Positions 44,447 through 54,081 of a DNA stretch of 64,000 nt are shown in pieces. The DNA comes from Ruegeria sp. Ofav3-42 (GTDB taxonomy: Bacteria; Pseudomonadota; Alphaproteobacteria; Rhodobacterales; Rhodobacteraceae): positions 62,001 through 126,000 of the forward strand of contig NZ_JAKRGB010000004.1 in the NCBI RefSeq assembly GCF_022347725.1, given 5' to 3'. Below the pieces are notes generated by a model, which was given only the letters and a program-made list of their open reading frames with translations, was not told the DNA's origin and made no database searches. Every line of letters begins with the position of its first letter. Position 1 is the first letter of the stretch. Both the position numbers and the translations under genes were made by a program.

Positions 44447-44812
44447 TCAGCCCTCTTTGGTGCGAGAAAGATCAAGCGCGCGTCGATCTTTCTTAGTCGG
44501 ACGACCTTTTCCCTCAAATCCCGGATTTTTGGGCGGCGCGTCCTTCTTTTCCGTCATATCGAAGTACAACGTCTGCGCCTCGGGTGCCGGGCCGCGGCGT
44601 TCGCCCAGCTTTTTGACCCGTACAACCCGAACAATACGGCCTTGCGGGAAGGTCAGAACGTCACCGGGGGCCACCGCTTGTGCCGGTTTCAGCACCCGGT
44701 TTCCGTTCAACCTGACATGGCCACCGCTGACCTGCTTGGCGGCCAGGCTACGGGTCTTGAAGAACCGCGCCTGCCACAACCATTTGTCGATCCGCAGCTT
44801 GGCCTCGGCCAT
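44447..44812 (-). CDS. S4 RNA-binding domain protein (Hsp15-like)
   Basis: 121 residues. An S4 domain occupies the first 60 (RIDKWLWQARFFKTRSLAAKQV, GHVRLNGNRV), followed by a basic tail. HslR/Hsp15 proteins bind stalled 50S subunits carrying peptidyl-tRNA, which they help recycle under heat stress. It lies 6 bp after the helicase stop, so RNA functions are grouped in this operon. Confidence 0.9.
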   Translation of the reverse strand: MAEAKLRIDKWLWQARFFKTRSLAAKQVSGGHVRLNGNRVLKPAQAVAPGDVLTFPQGRIVRVVRVKKLGERRGPAPEAQTLYFDMTEKKDAPPKNPGFEGKGRPTKKDRRALDLSRTKEG

Positions 44813-44818
44813 CTCGCC

Positions 44819-47632
44819 TTAGTTACCGTCTTTCAAACCCATCAGCGCTGCTGCGAACGGGTTATCCGGATCGATAGCCTTTTCTTTCTTCGGAGGCCGT
44901 GAAGAGAAGGTTTTGGAACCCTGAGGTTTTCCGCCCTTCTTGCCCTGCGGCTTGCCGCGACCGTCCTGGGGTTTACCGCGTGGCTTGCCTTTGCCCTGCC
45001 CCTGACGCTGTTCACGGCGTGGACCACGATTGGCCTGACGCTGACGGCCCCAGGTAAAGGTATAGAAGACCTCAACTTCAGGTTCGTCCGAAGCAGGTGC
45101 ATCGGCTACCGCCTCTGCGCTTTCGGTGGCCTCGGCTGGCGCCTCGGCGGTTGTGGCGACCTCTTCAGCTGAGGCCTCGGGCGCTGGTGCTTCTTCGGTA
45201 GCAGGTTGTTCGGCAGCTTCTGCCGCAGGCTTTTCGGCCTCAACCGATACCGCCTTGACCTTTTCACGCTCACCGCGCTCGGCCTTGTAGCCCAAGCCCT
45301 GCATTAAGTCTGCAAACTGTTCCAGCGTCATACCGGTGATCGACAGCATGTCGGGTTTGGCTTCAAACCCGCCCCGGCTGTCTTCTGCGCGCAGCATGTC
45401 GGCCAGACGCTCCAGCATATCAATCCGGATCGAGCGTTCGCCCGCATCGCGGTAGCCACACATGGTATCGTAGCCTTCGGGCGCATCCTTGGCGACCGGA
45501 ACAGTAACCAGTCCCGGAGGCGGCGCGTCAGGGAATTCCTGCAGACCGCCGGCCAGGGCCCACAAAACCAGACGCAGGCGCGTCGGGGCGGGCTTCAGCA
45601 GCAGCGGCATGAAGATGGTGAACTGACCGAAGCGGATACCGTGCTTGCGCAATGCGCCACGGGCGTCCTGATCCAGATCCTTGACCTCTTGTGCGACCTG
45701 AGCGCGCGGGAGAACGCCCAGCGCCTCAACCATGCGGAAAGCAAATCCTTTCGCCAGGCCAGACAGTTCTTCATCCCGCGACAGATTCAGCAGCGGCTCG
45801 AACAGAGCGGCCACTTTGCGGTCGATGAAGTGCTGCAAGCGGCGCTGAACCTTCTGTTCGACGTCCGGACCCGCGGCCTCGTCCACAAACACCTCGACCA
45901 TCGGCTTGAGAGGCTCTGCCCCGGCAACCAGCTTGCCGACGGCATATTCGCCCCACATCAAGCCACCCTGATCGGTGAAATCAATTTCGGTATCGGGCGC
46001 ATTGTAGAAGCGATCGGCACGCAGATGGAATTGCGGCGCGAGTGCTTGCAGGGACGCCGATTTGAGCGCTTTCGCTTCGGTTCCTTGCGCGCTTTTGTCC
46101 GGTGTAAACCGGAACCCTTCCAAACGACCGACGAATTCGCCTTCGACGGTCACTTCACCCTTGTCATTTACTTCGGCCAAAAGGGCCTCCTTCTGTTTGA
46201 GCCGGCGCAACAACACTGACGTGCGCCGGTCCACAAATCTTTGAGTCAAACGTTCGTGAAGAGCGTCCGACAGTCTGTCTTCTACAGTGCGCGTTTCGGC
46301 GCGCCAATGCGATTCGTCACGGACCCAGCCGTTTCGTTGCGCAACATATGTCCAGGTGCGAATATATGCCAACCTTTTGGACAACGCATCAATATCCCCT
46401 TCCGTTTTGTCGATACGGCGGATTTGCCGCGCCATGAAATCATCTGGGATTGAACCGCGCTCGTGCAAGTGGCCGTAGATAACTTCGAGCAGACTAGCGT
46501 GTTCGGAGTGGCTGATGCCGCGAAAATCAGGGATTCGACACACATCCCACAACAATCGGATCGACGGACCGTCACTGGCGCGCGCCGCGACTTCAGCGAC
46601 CTGCGACAGCGATTTCAGCACATTCAAGTCGTCGGCAGGGCGCGCCTTGATCAGATGTTCGCTGTCCGGGCCGACCTCTAACGAGGCAATCAGAGCCTCA
46701 ACCGAGCCAAACCGCAGGGCGGCATTCCGCCAGTTCAGCTTTTTCATCGGCGTGAACCGGCTATCCATGATCGCCTGTGCAACGCCATCGTCCAAAGGTG
46801 GTGCTTCGCCGGTGACGCCAAAGGTGCCGTCCGACATTCCACGTCCTGCCCGACCGGCGATCTGGGCCAATTCGTTCGGCGCAAGTGGACGCATCCGCCT
46901 GCCGTCGAACTTGGTCAGGGACGAGAACGCCACGTGGTTTACGTCAAGATTCAAGCCCATTCCGATGGCATCCGTGGCGACCAGATAGTCAACCTCGCCG
47001 TTCTGATAGAGATCCACCTGCGCGTTCCGGGTTCGTGGGCTGAGCGCCCCCATAACCACCGCTGCGCCACCCTTTTGACGCCGCAGCAATTCGGCAATGG
47101 CATAGACGTTTTCAACTGAAAATCCGACGATAGCACTGCGCGGCGGCATCCGGCTGATCTTTTTCGAGCCCGCATAAACCAATTGGGACATGCGTTCACG
47201 GCGGACAAACTGCGCCTCGGGCACCAGTGCCGCAATAGGGCCGCGCATCGTGTCAGAACCCAGAAACAGCGTCTCATTGGTCCCACGCGCACGCAGCAGA
47301 CGATCGGTGAACACGTGGCCCCGCTCGGGATCCGCGCAAAGCTGAATTTCGTCAATGGCCACGAAATCCGCCCCCATGCCTTCGGGCATCGCCTCAACCG
47401 TACAGACCCAATACTGGGTGCGCGGCGGTACGATCCGCTCTTCACCGGTGACCAGCGCCACGACGGACGGCCCTCGGATCGCGACGATCTTGTCATAGAC
47501 CTCACGCGCCAGCAGACGCAGCGGCAGGCCGATCACACCTGTTCGATGCCCCAGCATCCGCTCGATCGCGTAGTGGGTTTTACCTGTGTTGGTCGGGCCA
47601 AGTACGGCCACGATTCGGGATGACCCGCTCAC
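44819..47632 (-). CDS. SUV3-like DExH RNA helicase with long disordered C-terminus
   Basis: 937 residues. Walker A GPTNTGKTH at 11-19, a DEIQ motif (AIDEIQLCADPERG) and GRAGRGMSDGTFG for motif VI mark the SUV3 (mitochondrial degradosome) helicase family of alphaproteobacteria. A family-specific helical region follows. The last ~150 residues are first Ala/Glu-rich (acidic), then a basic KPQG/KPRGK repeat, probably unstructured and RNA-binding. It likely unwinds RNA for decay. TPR and S4 genes flank it tightly. Confidence 0.93.
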   Translation of the reverse strand: MSGSSRIVAVLGPTNTGKTHYAIERMLGHRTGVIGLPLRLLAREVYDKIVAIRGPSVVALVTGEERIVPPRTQYWVCTVEAMPEGMGADFVAIDEIQLCADPERGHVFTDRLLRARGTNETLFLGSDTMRGPIAALVPEAQFVRRERMSQLVYAGSKKISRMPPRSAIVGFSVENVYAIAELLRRQKGGAAVVMGALSPRTRNAQVDLYQNGEVDYLVATDAIGMGLNLDVNHVAFSSLTKFDGRRMRPLAPNELAQIAGRAGRGMSDGTFGVTGEAPPLDDGVAQAIMDSRFTPMKKLNWRNAALRFGSVEALIASLEVGPDSEHLIKARPADDLNVLKSLSQVAEVAARASDGPSIRLLWDVCRIPDFRGISHSEHASLLEVIYGHLHERGSIPDDFMARQIRRIDKTEGDIDALSKRLAYIRTWTYVAQRNGWVRDESHWRAETRTVEDRLSDALHERLTQRFVDRRTSVLLRRLKQKEALLAEVNDKGEVTVEGEFVGRLEGFRFTPDKSAQGTEAKALKSASLQALAPQFHLRADRFYNAPDTEIDFTDQGGLMWGEYAVGKLVAGAEPLKPMVEVFVDEAAGPDVEQKVQRRLQHFIDRKVAALFEPLLNLSRDEELSGLAKGFAFRMVEALGVLPRAQVAQEVKDLDQDARGALRKHGIRFGQFTIFMPLLLKPAPTRLRLVLWALAGGLQEFPDAPPPGLVTVPVAKDAPEGYDTMCGYRDAGERSIRIDMLERLADMLRAEDSRGGFEAKPDMLSITGMTLEQFADLMQGLGYKAERGEREKVKAVSVEAEKPAAEAAEQPATEEAPAPEASAEEVATTAEAPAEATESAEAVADAPASDEPEVEVFYTFTWGRQRQANRGPRREQRQGQGKGKPRGKPQDGRGKPQGKKGGKPQGSKTFSSRPPKKEKAIDPDNPFAAALMGLKDGN

Positions 47633-47654
47633 CTTTGCCCCCTGCCCCGGTTCT

Positions 47655-48224
47655 TTAGAGGGCCGAGCCCTCGACCTGAGGCTTCAGTCGATTCACGGCA
47701 TTGGTTACTTCTTCATGATGGGGATGTATAGACAAAGCACGGTTATAGGCTTCCAGAGCTTTGTCGGGCTGACCGATGATCTCGAAAATCAGGCCCAAAC
47801 CGTAGATGGCCTCGTAATTGTTCGGGTTCAACGTCAGCGCATGCTCCAGATCGGCGGCGGCCATGCCGAAAAGATCGATCCCGAAGAACACGGACGCCCG
47901 AACATGCCAACCTTCGGCAAATTGAGGGGCGTGGTCCGTCAACGCAGTCAGATGCTCAATTGCGGCCTGTGTGTCCCCATGATCCAGCGCTTCTCGGCCA
48001 CGCTCCAGCAGTAAATCCGCCGAGGCTGATCCGGATTGCGCCCACAGTGCCTTGAGTTGGCGATCAATGTTGATCGACTGTTCGGGGGTTGCCTGCGACA
48101 ATTGCTGCAATAGCTCTTCTTCATCCCGAGAATCCGCCGTTTGAGCGGAACAAGGGAAGGAAAACGTGACTAGAAGCGCTGTTGCCGCAACGATACCTTT
48201 GAGATTGGTGCTTGCAATGCTCAT
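47655..48224 (-). CDS. Periplasmic tetratricopeptide repeat protein
   Basis: 189 residues. Signal peptide (IVAATALLVTFSFPCSA) then about three TPR units (EALDHGDTQAAIEHLTALTDHAP, ADLEHALTLNPNNYEAIYGLG, KALEAYNRALSIHPHHEEV). It is a protein-interaction scaffold of unknown partner. The long open frame beyond 48224 is antisense to the SCP2 and hydrolase genes and is rejected. It ends 22 bp before the helicase start. Confidence 0.85.
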   Translation of the reverse strand: MSIASTNLKGIVAATALLVTFSFPCSAQTADSRDEEELLQQLSQATPEQSINIDRQLKALWAQSGSASADLLLERGREALDHGDTQAAIEHLTALTDHAPQFAEGWHVRASVFFGIDLFGMAAADLEHALTLNPNNYEAIYGLGLIFEIIGQPDKALEAYNRALSIHPHHEEVTNAVNRLKPQVEGSAL

Positions 48225-48294
48225 AACAACGTTCAGTGTAGCGCAGCGCCCGTGGATGTCCATTCCCGGCGCACAAAACATAGTGAGGAGAATC

Positions 48295-48585
48295 ATGAGC
48301 GACACTCTGGAAAAAGCCGCAGCCGCGCTGAACGAAAAACTGTCGGGCGGCGATTTTAGCGCGTCGGCAAAATTTGCCATCGCCGATCTGGGCTCGATCG
48401 TTCTGGACGCAAGCGGTGCCCGCGTCAGCGACGAAGACGCAGACGTCACCATGAGCGCGGATGCCGAGACGTTCGAACAAATCCTCAGCGGTGAACTGAA
48501 CCCGACCGGTGCCTTCATGTCCGGCAAGTTGACCGTAGACGGCGACATGGGCGTTGCCATGCAGCTGGCGTCGGTGCTGGCCTGA
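48295..48585 (+). CDS. SCP2 sterol-binding domain protein
   Basis: 96 residues forming a single SCP2 domain (FAIADLGSIVLDASGARV, MSADAETFEQILSGELNPTGAFMSGKLTVDGDMG). It offers a hydrophobic tunnel for acyl or isoprenoid lipids. GAGGAG stands before the ATG at 48295. The stop overlaps the lysophospholipase start (TGATG), so a shared role in lipid handling is likely. Confidence 0.92.
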   Translation: MSDTLEKAAAALNEKLSGGDFSASAKFAIADLGSIVLDASGARVSDEDADVTMSADAETFEQILSGELNPTGAFMSGKLTVDGDMGVAMQLASVLA

Positions 48586-49562
48586 TGGAACTGTCGCCGG
48601 CCCCTTTCTTTGATGACATGGCCGGCGTCCCCGCCGGTGGTACGGCCCATTGGCTGATCACAGCGGACAATACACGCATTCGGGTTGGCCACTGGCTGCC
48701 CGAAGGCGATGCTTGCGGCACGGTGATGATGTTCCCCGGCCGCACTGAGTATGTCGAGAAATATGGCGACGCGTCTGCCGAGTTTACCAGCAGGGGCTTT
48801 GCCTTTTTGGCCGTCGACTGGCGCGGACAGGGTTTGGCGGACCGGCTGTTGGATGATCCCAGGATCGGTCACGTCGACAAGTTCACGGACTATCAAAAGG
48901 ACGTACAGGCCACCCTGGATCTGGCGACCGAGCTGAACCTGCCAAAGCCATGGTTCGTCATTGGGCATTCCATGGGCGGGGCAATCGGCCTGCGCGCCGC
49001 GTTGGAAAAAAACTGTTTTGCAGCTTGCGCCTTTACCGGTCCGATGTGGGGCATCTTTTTTACACCGATCATGAAACCACTCAGCCGTCTGACAGCCTAC
49101 TGGGGACCTCGGATCGGGTTGGGGGAAAAAACTCCTCCGACCACAACTTTGGAGAGCTACGTCGCATCCCAACCCTTTGAGGGTAATGTACTGACCCGCG
49201 ATCCGGACATGTTCCAGATGATGAAGGACCAGTTGGCCGCACATCCTGAACTTGCCCTTGGCGCGCCTTCGACAATATGGCTGCGTGAGGCGCTGGATGA
49301 ATGCGCCTGGTTGATGGAACAAACAGCTCCTGAAACACCCAGTTTGACCTTCCTGGGCAGCCACGAACAGATCGTCGACCGCAAGGCCATTCGCGCGCGC
49401 GTAGCAAACTGGCCCAGTGGAACCTTGGTAGAAATTCCAGATGGCGAACACGAGGTACTGATGGAAGCTCCGGAGGTACGCGGACCGGTCTTTGACCAAC
49501 TGGCCGCGCATTTCAAAGCCGCTCAGCCGGATACAGCGCCGGAACCGGCCCTGTCGAATTAG
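48585..49562 (+). CDS. Alpha/beta hydrolase, lysophospholipase/monoacylglycerol lipase type
   Basis: 325 residues of the PldB/Hydrolase_4 family. Oxyanion region FPGRTEYVEKYG, VDWRGQG, nucleophile elbow GHSMGG near residue 128, acid in GSHEQIVD and His in GEHEVLME. It should hydrolyse lysophospholipids or monoacylglycerols. Coupled to the SCP2 gene by an overlapping TGATG. Confidence 0.9.
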   Translation: MELSPAPFFDDMAGVPAGGTAHWLITADNTRIRVGHWLPEGDACGTVMMFPGRTEYVEKYGDASAEFTSRGFAFLAVDWRGQGLADRLLDDPRIGHVDKFTDYQKDVQATLDLATELNLPKPWFVIGHSMGGAIGLRAALEKNCFAACAFTGPMWGIFFTPIMKPLSRLTAYWGPRIGLGEKTPPTTTLESYVASQPFEGNVLTRDPDMFQMMKDQLAAHPELALGAPSTIWLREALDECAWLMEQTAPETPSLTFLGSHEQIVDRKAIRARVANWPSGTLVEIPDGEHEVLMEAPEVRGPVFDQLAAHFKAAQPDTAPEPALSN

Positions 49563-49639
49563 GGACCCCCACACGCACCGCTTGTGATCCTCTTGCTCCG
49601 CGCCTAGATGTTGGCGAAAGCTGTTATTCGAGGTGATCC

Positions 49640-51460
49640 ATGCGCGACCTTCCCTTTCCCGTCCGTGACGCTAATGCTGTCGGGGGCACCGACAATCTGG
49701 GCAACCTGCCGGAATGGGATCTGACCGATCTGTACACGTCAGAGGATGCGCCCGAGCTATCCCGAGATCTCGAGTGGCTGGAAGGCGAATGCGCCTCTTT
49801 TGCCGCAGATTACGAGGGCAAGCTGGCAGAGTTGAATGCCGATGGTCTGCTGACCTGCGTTCAGCGCAATGAGAAAATCAATTCCATCGCCGGACGCGTC
49901 ATGTCCTTCGCTGGTCTGCGCTATTACCAGCTGACCACCGACGCCGAGCGCGCCAAGTTCCTGTCGGACATGCAGGAAAAGATCACGATCTTCACCACCC
50001 CGCTGGTGTTCTTTACGCTCGAGATCAACCGCATCGAAGATGATGTTTTGAAAGCCCATTTCGACGCCAATGCCGATCTGGCTCGGTACGAGCCTGTCTT
50101 CCGCCGCATCCGTGCGATGAAGCCCTACCAACTTTCTGATGAGCTCGAGAAATTCCTGCACGACCTCGGCGTGGTTGGCGACGCGTGGGAGCGTTTGTTC
50201 GACGAAACCATTGCCGGTCTGACCTTCACTGTCGACGGCGAAGAACTGAATATAGAAGGCACTCTGAACCTGCTCACAGAGCAGGATCGCGCCAAACGCG
50301 AAGCCGCTTCGCGCGAGCTGGCAAGCGTGTTTCAAGACAACATCAAGACCTTTGCCCGCGTGCACAACACGCAAGCCAAGGAAAAAGAAATCGTAGATCG
50401 TTGGCGCCAGATGCCAACTGCTCAGACCGGTCGCCACCTGTCGAATGATGTCGAACCCGAGGTCGTTGAGGCCCTGCGTGAGGCGGTCGTGGCCGCCTAT
50501 CCCAAACTCAGCCATCGTTATTACGAGCTGAAGCGGAAATGGATGGGCCTGGACGTCATGCAAGTCTGGGACCGCAACGCCCCCTTGCCGATGGAAGACA
50601 CCCGCATTGTCGGTTGGGATGAGGCCGAGAAAACCGTAATGGACGCCTATAACGCGTTCGACCCGCGCATGGGTGAGATTGCAGCGCCATTCTTCTCAAA
50701 AGGCTGGATCGACGCGGCGGTTAAACCGGGTAAAGCGCCGGGTGCATTTGCGCATCCAACCGTTACCGAGGTGCATCCTTACGTGATGCTCAACTACCTG
50801 GGCAAACCTCGCGACGTGATGACCCTGGCGCATGAGCTGGGCCACGGCGTCCATCAGGTATTGGCCGCAGATCAGGGTGAGATGCTGTCTTCGACCCCGC
50901 TGACTCTGGCTGAAACCGCTTCCGTGTTCGGCGAAATGTTGACGTTCCGCAAAATGCTGGATCAGGCTGAAACCCCGGAACAGCGCAAGGTGCTGCTGGC
51001 GGGCAAAGTCGAGGACATGATCAACACGGTCGTCCGCCAGATCGCCTTCTACGACTTTGAATGCAAACTGCATGCCGCCCGCCGTGAAGGCGAACTGACC
51101 CCGGACGACATCAACGCTTTGTGGATGAGCGTTCAAGCCGAAAGCCTTGGACCCGCATTCGAATTCATGGAAGGTTATGAGACCTTCTGGGCCTATATCC
51201 CGCACTTCGTCCACTCACCCTTCTACGTCTATGCCTATGCCTTTGGTGACGGCCTCGTGAACGCGCTCTATTCCGTTTACGCAAGTGGCTCGGATGGGTT
51301 CGAGGACAAGTATTTCGAGATGCTGCGCGCCGGTGGATCGAAGCACCACAAGGAACTTTTGGCCCCATTCGGGCTGGACGCAAGTGATCCGAAGTTCTGG
51401 GACAAGGGCCTGTCGATGATTTCCAGCTTCATCGACGAACTGGAAGCCATGGAAGATTAA
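49640..51460 (+). CDS. pepF: M3-family oligoendopeptidase F
   Basis: 606 residues, typical PepF length. The zinc motif HELGH is at 398-402, with the third ligand expected in ETASVFGE about 25 residues later. It cleaves cytoplasmic oligopeptides. The gene is monocistronic; its TAA overlaps the convergent EamA stop. Confidence 0.94.
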   Translation: MRDLPFPVRDANAVGGTDNLGNLPEWDLTDLYTSEDAPELSRDLEWLEGECASFAADYEGKLAELNADGLLTCVQRNEKINSIAGRVMSFAGLRYYQLTTDAERAKFLSDMQEKITIFTTPLVFFTLEINRIEDDVLKAHFDANADLARYEPVFRRIRAMKPYQLSDELEKFLHDLGVVGDAWERLFDETIAGLTFTVDGEELNIEGTLNLLTEQDRAKREAASRELASVFQDNIKTFARVHNTQAKEKEIVDRWRQMPTAQTGRHLSNDVEPEVVEALREAVVAAYPKLSHRYYELKRKWMGLDVMQVWDRNAPLPMEDTRIVGWDEAEKTVMDAYNAFDPRMGEIAAPFFSKGWIDAAVKPGKAPGAFAHPTVTEVHPYVMLNYLGKPRDVMTLAHELGHGVHQVLAADQGEMLSSTPLTLAETASVFGEMLTFRKMLDQAETPEQRKVLLAGKVEDMINTVVRQIAFYDFECKLHAARREGELTPDDINALWMSVQAESLGPAFEFMEGYETFWAYIPHFVHSPFYVYAYAFGDGLVNALYSVYASGSDGFEDKYFEMLRAGGSKHHKELLAPFGLDASDPKFWDKGLSMISSFIDELEAMED

Positions 51461-52347
51461 TCGCTTTTGGCTTTGGTCGTCAGAAACACGGCGGCCACGA
51501 TAAGCACTGCCCCAAGGGCCGCGATCGGAGTGATTGCGGCCCCCAGAAACAAGGCCGAATTGATGAACGTGAACACCACGGATGCGGCAAACATCAACGT
51601 GGCCGTCAATGTCGAAACACGCGCCGCAGCCTCGTACCACAGGTAGTAGGCCAAGGCGGTTGGCAGCACCCCCAGCAGAATCAGGAAGACAACGTCGTTG
51701 GCCGTCGGCGCTTGCAGTGAAAAGACGGCCAACGGTAACAGAAACACCCCAGAGCACAGGAAAATCCCAAACAGGAAATTCAAACGCTCTTCGGTCGATT
51801 CAGAATTCCGCATCGCCCGGCTGCTGGCAATCAGGAAGACGGCCCAGCTGAGACCCGCTCCTATTTCCAGAAGATCGCCGAACAGAGGCTCGCCGCCGCC
51901 TTGAAAATCCTTATAAACCGTTAGGAAAACACCAAAAATCGCCAGTGCAGTTGCCAGAACATCAGTGCGCGTGACAGGCGTATCCGCAAAGAAGTACAGG
52001 AACACCAGAACAAAGAACGGCGCGGTATTCTCGAGAACCATGGCGTTGGCCGCACCGGTATGTTCAAGCCCGATGTGGAACAGGATGTAATTGACCACCG
52101 TGGACAGAACGGCCAACCGAAAGTTCCAGTCGCCGATCCGGATCGACACCGAGACCTTCATAACCCAGAGCATGCAATAGATGGCAAGTGCTGCGATTAA
52201 CAACCGGGTCACGGCAATCTGCAGCCCGCCGAGATCGTTAGTCAAATATCGAACAATGACGCTGTGTGTGCCCCACAGGATCGCCGCCAGAAACCCAAGA
52301 ACCAGCCCATTTTGCAATAGCGGCTGTTTCTCTTTGCTTGCGGGCAT
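51457..52347 (-). CDS. EamA/DMT-family transporter
   Basis: 296 residues with about ten membrane helices and two EamA repeats (GFLAAILWGTHSVIVRYL, then LEIGAGLSWAVFLIASSRAM). Members export or import small metabolites. Substrate not predictable. It follows the DksA-like gene by 13 bp on the same strand. Confidence 0.88.
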   Translation of the reverse strand: MPASKEKQPLLQNGLVLGFLAAILWGTHSVIVRYLTNDLGGLQIAVTRLLIAALAIYCMLWVMKVSVSIRIGDWNFRLAVLSTVVNYILFHIGLEHTGAANAMVLENTAPFFVLVFLYFFADTPVTRTDVLATALAIFGVFLTVYKDFQGGGEPLFGDLLEIGAGLSWAVFLIASSRAMRNSESTEERLNFLFGIFLCSGVFLLPLAVFSLQAPTANDVVFLILLGVLPTALAYYLWYEAAARVSTLTATLMFAASVVFTFINSALFLGAAITPIAALGAVLIVAAVFLTTKAKSD

Positions 52348-52360
52348 CCTGTTGCCCCGC

Positions 52361-52630
52361 TTACTTCAGTTGACTGTCTTTGGACCCGCGCCGGTTAATG
52401 CCGGAACGGGCCTTGAAGGTGCCGTCCCGCTCTTGTTGGCAATCGAGGCAGAGCTTTACACCGGGCAATGCAAGACGCCGTTTTTCCGGAATCGGCTCTT
52501 CGCACTCGCCGCAATGGGTCAGGCTTTCCCCGACAGGGCGCTTTTGCGCCTGCATCCGGGCCAGTTCGTCCGAAATGGACGCTTCGATCTGTTCACTCAC
52601 CGCGCCGTCGCGCGCCCAGCCGCCTGCCAT
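52361..52630 (-). CDS. DksA/TraR-type C4 zinc finger protein
   Basis: 89 residues. CGECEEPIPEKRRLALPGVKLCLDC gives the four-Cys DksA/TraR zinc finger (short: CGEC...CLDC). The long coiled-coil tip of DksA is missing, so it resembles the small TraR/YbiI class, which can act on RNA polymerase without ppGpp. It lies between the Gfo/Idh and EamA genes. Confidence 0.9.
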   Translation of the reverse strand: MAGGWARDGAVSEQIEASISDELARMQAQKRPVGESLTHCGECEEPIPEKRRLALPGVKLCLDCQQERDGTFKARSGINRRGSKDSQLK

Positions 52631-52688
52631 GGTCTCCCTCCTGATCGGGTGATCGCCAGATTAGACTGGCCAAGCGCGACGTGGCAAG

Positions 52689-53663
52689 TCAGAGGGAGAC
52701 TGCACCCTCGAACACCTGATCGATCATCTCTTGCGTACCGCGCGAGAATTCCAGAGGGCACGAATAGTCAATACCGTCGCGAACCGACCGGCAGAAGGCC
52801 TCGACCTGAAGCTTATAATGATCATCGCCGGGGAAGCGTGTAACCTGCACCTCTAGGCCCGGTCGGTGCAGCTCCACCCGCCCCTCACCAAATACACGCG
52901 CATTGAACGGCGCGGTCAGGCGGATCATACCGCCTTCGCCATGGAACACCATTTCCTGATGCAGGTGCATCCGGATGGACACGTAACTGGAGTAGGTAAA
53001 GCCCGGAAACTGTGCCCGAATTTCGGTAAATGCGTCGATACCGTCCTCCCACCGGATCGCGGATTCGACGGACAGAGGCTCCTGCCCTGTCACAAACCGC
53101 GCGCTGCCGATCACATAGACTCCAATGTCACGCAGCCCGCCGCCACCCGTCTCGGCCCGATTGCGGATGTTCCCGGTATCTGCACGATTATCAAAGCTAA
53201 AAGCCCCTGTCACATGCACGAGCTTCCCGATCGCACCATCTGCGATCAGCTTACGAACGAACTGCCACTGCGGGTGATGCACGATCATATAGGCCTCGGC
53301 GGCCAGCAATCCGGTCTCGTCCCGCTTTTGGATCAAAGGCGCGAACTCGGTCGCTGTCATCGTCATCGGCTTTTCGCACAGCACATGTTTCCCGGCATCC
53401 AACGCCTTCAGGCTCCACTCGACGTGCAGGTGGTTGGGCAGCGGGATGTAGACCGCTTCGATCTTGGGATCCGCCAACAGCGCGTCATAGCTGCCGTAAA
53501 CCGTCAGATCAGGGCAAAACCGCTGGAACGGCTCAGCCTTGGCTGCATCCGACGTGGCCAGCCCTGCCAATCGGGCACCGTCGGCCGCATGAATGGCTGG
53601 AGCCATATACTGGCGCGCAAACTTCGCGGCGCCCAAAACGCCCCATTGAACCGGCTGCTGCAT
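52689..53663 (-). CDS. Gfo/Idh/MocA family oxidoreductase
   Basis: 324 residues. Rossmann start WGVLGAAKFARQYMAPAI, and the conserved CEKPMT lysine-proline pair near residue 97. A beta-sheet C-terminal domain binds the sugar or cyclitol substrate. It is an NAD(P)-dependent dehydrogenase of unknown substrate. Confidence 0.9.
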   Translation of the reverse strand: MQQPVQWGVLGAAKFARQYMAPAIHAADGARLAGLATSDAAKAEPFQRFCPDLTVYGSYDALLADPKIEAVYIPLPNHLHVEWSLKALDAGKHVLCEKPMTMTATEFAPLIQKRDETGLLAAEAYMIVHHPQWQFVRKLIADGAIGKLVHVTGAFSFDNRADTGNIRNRAETGGGGLRDIGVYVIGSARFVTGQEPLSVESAIRWEDGIDAFTEIRAQFPGFTYSSYVSIRMHLHQEMVFHGEGGMIRLTAPFNARVFGEGRVELHRPGLEVQVTRFPGDDHYKLQVEAFCRSVRDGIDYSCPLEFSRGTQEMIDQVFEGAVSL

Positions 53664-54081
53664 GACGCATCCTCATTGTCTGACTGCTTGCGCTAACTGT
53701 ATCAATCAACTGGGGGCAAGTCAGGCATTTCTTGGTCTTGATTTCGGCTGGTTTCGGCAGATTGAAACTCCTCCTGATCCGACTTTTTCACAAACGGTCA
53801 GGGTAACGGGAATGACTACGGACCCGGATAGAACTTGTCGAATTTTGATTGCGAGCACTGTTTCGCAGATTCAGCAGAAGTAGCAATAACTTACTGAAAA
53901 GAGACCATAAAACCTCCAATTGACCCGCTGGTGAAACAGCGCAACATCAGCAATTCTCTGAATTTCTTGATCCGTTTCATTGTCTCCGACGTAGCAACTA
54001 TGTCACCGGGAAAATGGCATTGTGTGCCTCTGAAGCGCCCGGGATTGATGTTGTGACCAACTGGGTGGGAGATAGCCAGAA
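53664..54081. other. Intergenic region, 418 bp
   Basis: Holds the divergent promoters of the Gfo/Idh and fasciclin-RTX genes. I see no convincing small gene, RNA fold or strong dyad here. Composition is more AT-rich than the flanking genes. Confidence 0.4.

Noticed and set aside
48225..49574. Long minus-strand extension of the TPR gene
   Set aside because: Antisense to the SCP2 and hydrolase genes; a signal peptide begins only at 48224.
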